A stretch of DNA of 7,008 nt from Verrucomicrobiota bacterium (GTDB taxonomy: Bacteria; Verrucomicrobiota; Lentisphaeria; Oligosphaerales; Oligosphaeraceae), in the NCBI GenBank assembly GCA_022709995.1, contig JAKLHU010000109.1:1-7008 (forward strand), read 5' to 3'. Both the position numbers and the translations under genes were made by a program. Under the pieces are notes generated by a model. That model was not told the origin of the DNA, did no database searches, and was given only the letters and a program-made list of their open reading frames with translations. Position 1 is the stretch's first letter; every line of letters starts with the position of its first letter. Below are positions 5,607 to 7,008 of the stretch, piece by piece.

Positions 5607-6344
5607 ATGACGAAAATTGCTTTTATCAGTGACATCCACGGCAATTTCGACGCTCTTCAGGCCGTGATGACGGCCCTCAAGGCGGAAGCCTGCGACCTTA
5701 CCCTCTGCCTCGGCGACATCGTCGGCTACGGGCCCTGTCCATGCGAATGCGTGGATTTCATCCGCCAGAACAACATCCAGGCCGTGCTTGGCAACCATGA
5801 CGAATATGTCACGCTGCTCATGGATCCGCGTTTGGAGCGTCTGCGCGAAGACATCCGCATCGCCGTGGAATGGACCCAGTCGCAGCTGCCCATGGATGCT
5901 TTGAAATGGCTGTCCCGGCTGCCGTTTGAAATGGCCGCCGAGGATGTCTTCACGTTCATCCACGGGTCGTTCGCCCCGGGCAAGTGGGGCTATTGCCTGG
6001 ACGAGGGGACGTTCGCCGCCAATTTCAGGAACCAGGAAGCCCAGCTGGCTTTCTGCGGCCACAGCCATTCCCCGCTCATCGGCATTGACCGCCCCGGTGG
6101 CACTCCCGTGGTCGATTACATCCGTCACGGCAAGCTGCCGGAAAACGAAAAAATCATGATCAACGTCGGTTCGGTCGGCCAGCCGCGCGACCGCGACCCG
6201 CGCGCTTGCGCCGTCACGTATGTGGTGGAAACCAGGGAGCTGAAACTCCACCGCGTGGAATACGACATCGCCGTGGTCCAGGAAAAAATCAAGGCCGCCG
6301 GACTGCCGGAGAAATTCGCCCAGCGCCTGGAAGTCGGGCGCTGA
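5607..6344 (+). CDS. Calcineurin-like metallophosphoesterase
   Basis: This predicted soluble 245-residue phosphoesterase carries the full two-metal motif set: SDIHGN (Asp9, His11), GDIVGYG (Asp37), GNHDEY (Asn63, His64), FIHGS (His119) and FCGHSHSP (His152, His154). The late motif NVGSVGQPRDRDPRA (186-200) is characteristic of a large bacterial subfamily of small metallophosphoesterases related to YfcE and to diadenosine-tetraphosphatase-like phosphatases, which usually has NPGSVGQ. Length is normal for the subfamily and there is no signal peptide. AGGAA at 5593-5597 lies 9 bases before the ATG. It is followed 52 bases later by the small membrane protein gene. No residue points to one substrate; nucleotide, phosphodiester or phosphoprotein substrates are all possible, and a link to the peptide genes upstream is only positional and weakened by the probable terminator. 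Confidence 0.92.
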   Translation: MTKIAFISDIHGNFDALQAVMTALKAEACDLTLCLGDIVGYGPCPCECVDFIRQNNIQAVLGNHDEYVTLLMDPRLERLREDIRIAVEWTQSQLPMDALKWLSRLPFEMAAEDVFTFIHGSFAPGKWGYCLDEGTFAANFRNQEAQLAFCGHSHSPLIGIDRPGGTPVVDYIRHGKLPENEKIMINVGSVGQPRDRDPRACAVTYVVETRELKLHRVEYDIAVVQEKIKAAGLPEKFAQRLEVGR

Positions 6345-6396
6345 CGATCCGGGACGCGGGCGGTGCGTATCGAGATCTTGTCCAGGAGAAGTCATC

Positions 6397-6870
6397 ATGC
6401 GGAAGACATCAGGTCTTACGGCGTTTCTGGTTGTGGTCTTGCTGGGCGCTCTGGCTGCCTGGTATTTTTGGCGCCAGCGCCAGGAGCGCGAAGCGCCGGC
6501 GGCCCCTGACACCACGATCGCCGCGCCGCCCGCCGCGCCGGCAATAGTCGTTGCGCCGCCGGCAACCGTCCGCGAGCCTGAGGAAGCGCCGTCGGCCGGA
6601 TTCCTCGCCTGTGAAAAAGAAATCGCCGCCCTGGTGGACAAAATCAAGGCCGCGGACGCCGACCACCGCCGGCTGGTGCAAGAAGAGAAAAAAACTTTGC
6701 CTCTGTTTGACCAGGAGATAAATCTCAGTCCAAGCGAAATCACGGCGTTGCGTCGAAAGCATGCCCAGGAACAGCTTGCCCGCAAGAAGGCCATTGCCGC
6801 CGCCAGCTCCAATTTGCGCCAGCTCAACCTCGAATTGAAAAGCAAGCGCCGCGAACTGCGCCGCCTGTAA
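6397..6870 (+). CDS. Hypothetical single-span membrane protein with Ala/Pro linker and charged helical tail
   Basis: I do not recognise this 157-residue protein. Residues 1-6 are MRKTSG, followed by one hydrophobic helix at about 7-24 and then RQRQER, which suggests an N-terminal anchor or uncleaved signal. Residues 33-67 form a low-complexity Ala/Pro/Val linker. From about 70 to the end the sequence is rich in Glu, Lys, Arg, Gln, Leu and Ala (EKEIAALVDKIKAADADHRRL, RRKHAQEQLARKKAIAAASS, ending in KSKRRELRRL) and is likely helical, perhaps coiled-coil, with an acidic-to-basic trend. A single Cys72 stands at the start of this tail. AGGAG at 6384-6388 is 8 bases before the ATG, and codon choice in the tail looks like that of the neighbours, so it is probably a real gene. 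It follows the metallophosphoesterase by 52 bases. If exported, the tail lies in the periplasm. Confidence 0.75.
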   Translation: MRKTSGLTAFLVVVLLGALAAWYFWRQRQEREAPAAPDTTIAAPPAAPAIVVAPPATVREPEEAPSAGFLACEKEIAALVDKIKAADADHRRLVQEEKKTLPLFDQEINLSPSEITALRRKHAQEQLARKKAIAAASSNLRQLNLELKSKRRELRRL

Positions 6871-7008
6871 TGGGATGCACCTGGTTGGAACCACCGATGC
6901 ACACCGATGCACTTCGATGTTGTTTATAAAGCCAATCGTTCCCAGGCAAGTCGCGCGCATTTGAAATTCAGGATGAGCCCTACCCGAAGACCCGTGATTC
7001 TCAGGTAG
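6871..7008. other. Non-coding tail of lower G+C content
   Basis: These 138 bases after the last gene are distinctly poorer in G+C than the rest, most clearly from 6913. A frame opening at the ATG at 6907 runs 33 codons to a TAG that is exactly the last three bases of the window, but it has no Shine-Dalgarno sequence and no recognisable product, and its first codons lie in the tandem repeat. I see no T-tract terminator, only a short TGGTT/AACCA dyad at 6882-6893 with a two-base loop. It is best read as an intergenic region of possibly foreign or repetitive origin. Confidence 0.4.
6893..6912 (+). repeat. Two tandem copies of ACCGATGCAC
   Basis: The 10-bp unit occurs exactly at 6893-6902 and 6903-6912. 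A partial unit GGATGCAC stands at 6873-6880 and a degenerate TTCGATG at 6913-6919. Short ACCGATG-type tandem units of this kind are, from memory, found scattered between genes in many environmental bacteria, so this could be one member of a dispersed family. They lie just after the last gene, with no associated transposase in the window. Confidence 0.7.

Noticed and set aside
5583..6902. A 439-codon open frame on the minus strand, across the metallophosphoesterase and the small membrane protein
   Set aside because: It crosses two well-supported genes and their gap, and its product has no recognisable domain, so it is a composition effect.
6907..7008. A 33-codon frame (MHFDVVYK...) ending exactly at the window edge
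   Set aside because: No ribosome binding site, starts inside a tandem repeat, no recognisable product. Mentioned in the tail entry but not called as a gene.

Overview
The window is GC-rich (roughly two-thirds G+C by eye) and bacterial. It holds six protein genes in two divergent groups, tightly packed, with no RNA gene, CRISPR array or complete mobile element that I can see. The host is probably a Gram-negative bacterium. The very long, apparently membrane-anchored solute-binding protein and the short ceramidase-like protein remind me of the Planctomycetes-Verrucomicrobia-Lentisphaerae group, but that is an impression and not something the sequence proves.

Left half, minus strand (3007 down to 1): a peptide-type ABC importer. 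The first gene encodes a family 5 substrate-binding protein of 747 residues with hydrophobic segments at both ends. About 224 bases later comes a DppB/OppB-type permease that runs off the left edge. The gap between them is structured: tandem GCCGGCGACAA units able to form small hairpins, then a good sigma-70-like promoter (TTGCAA, 16 bp, TATAGT), then a perfect 8-bp inverted repeat in the predicted leader of the permease. Neither minus-strand gene has a visible Shine-Dalgarno sequence.

The 255-base divergent gap (3008-3262) holds candidate promoters for both directions.

Right half, plus strand (3263 to 6870): an M55 D-aminopeptidase (DppA-type) with all its zinc ligands, a 435-residue protein of the neutral/alkaline ceramidase fold that keeps the metal-site residues but appears to lack the usual catalytic serine, a calcineurin-like metallophosphoesterase, and a small single-span membrane protein with a charged, probably helical tail. 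All four have clear Shine-Dalgarno sequences. A GC-rich hairpin followed by T-rich sequence after the ceramidase-like gene probably separates the first two genes from the last two, at least partly.

How they may work together: in Bacillus subtilis a D-aminopeptidase gene of this family heads a dipeptide-importer operon. Here the same pairing appears as a divergent locus, with an added amidase-like hydrolase. The simplest reading is uptake of peptides, possibly wall-derived peptides containing D-amino acids, and their hydrolysis in the cytoplasm, with the ceramidase-like enzyme acting on an unidentified amide. This is inference. The last 138 bases are poorer in G+C and carry a 10-bp tandem repeat that looks like dispersed intergenic repeat material.
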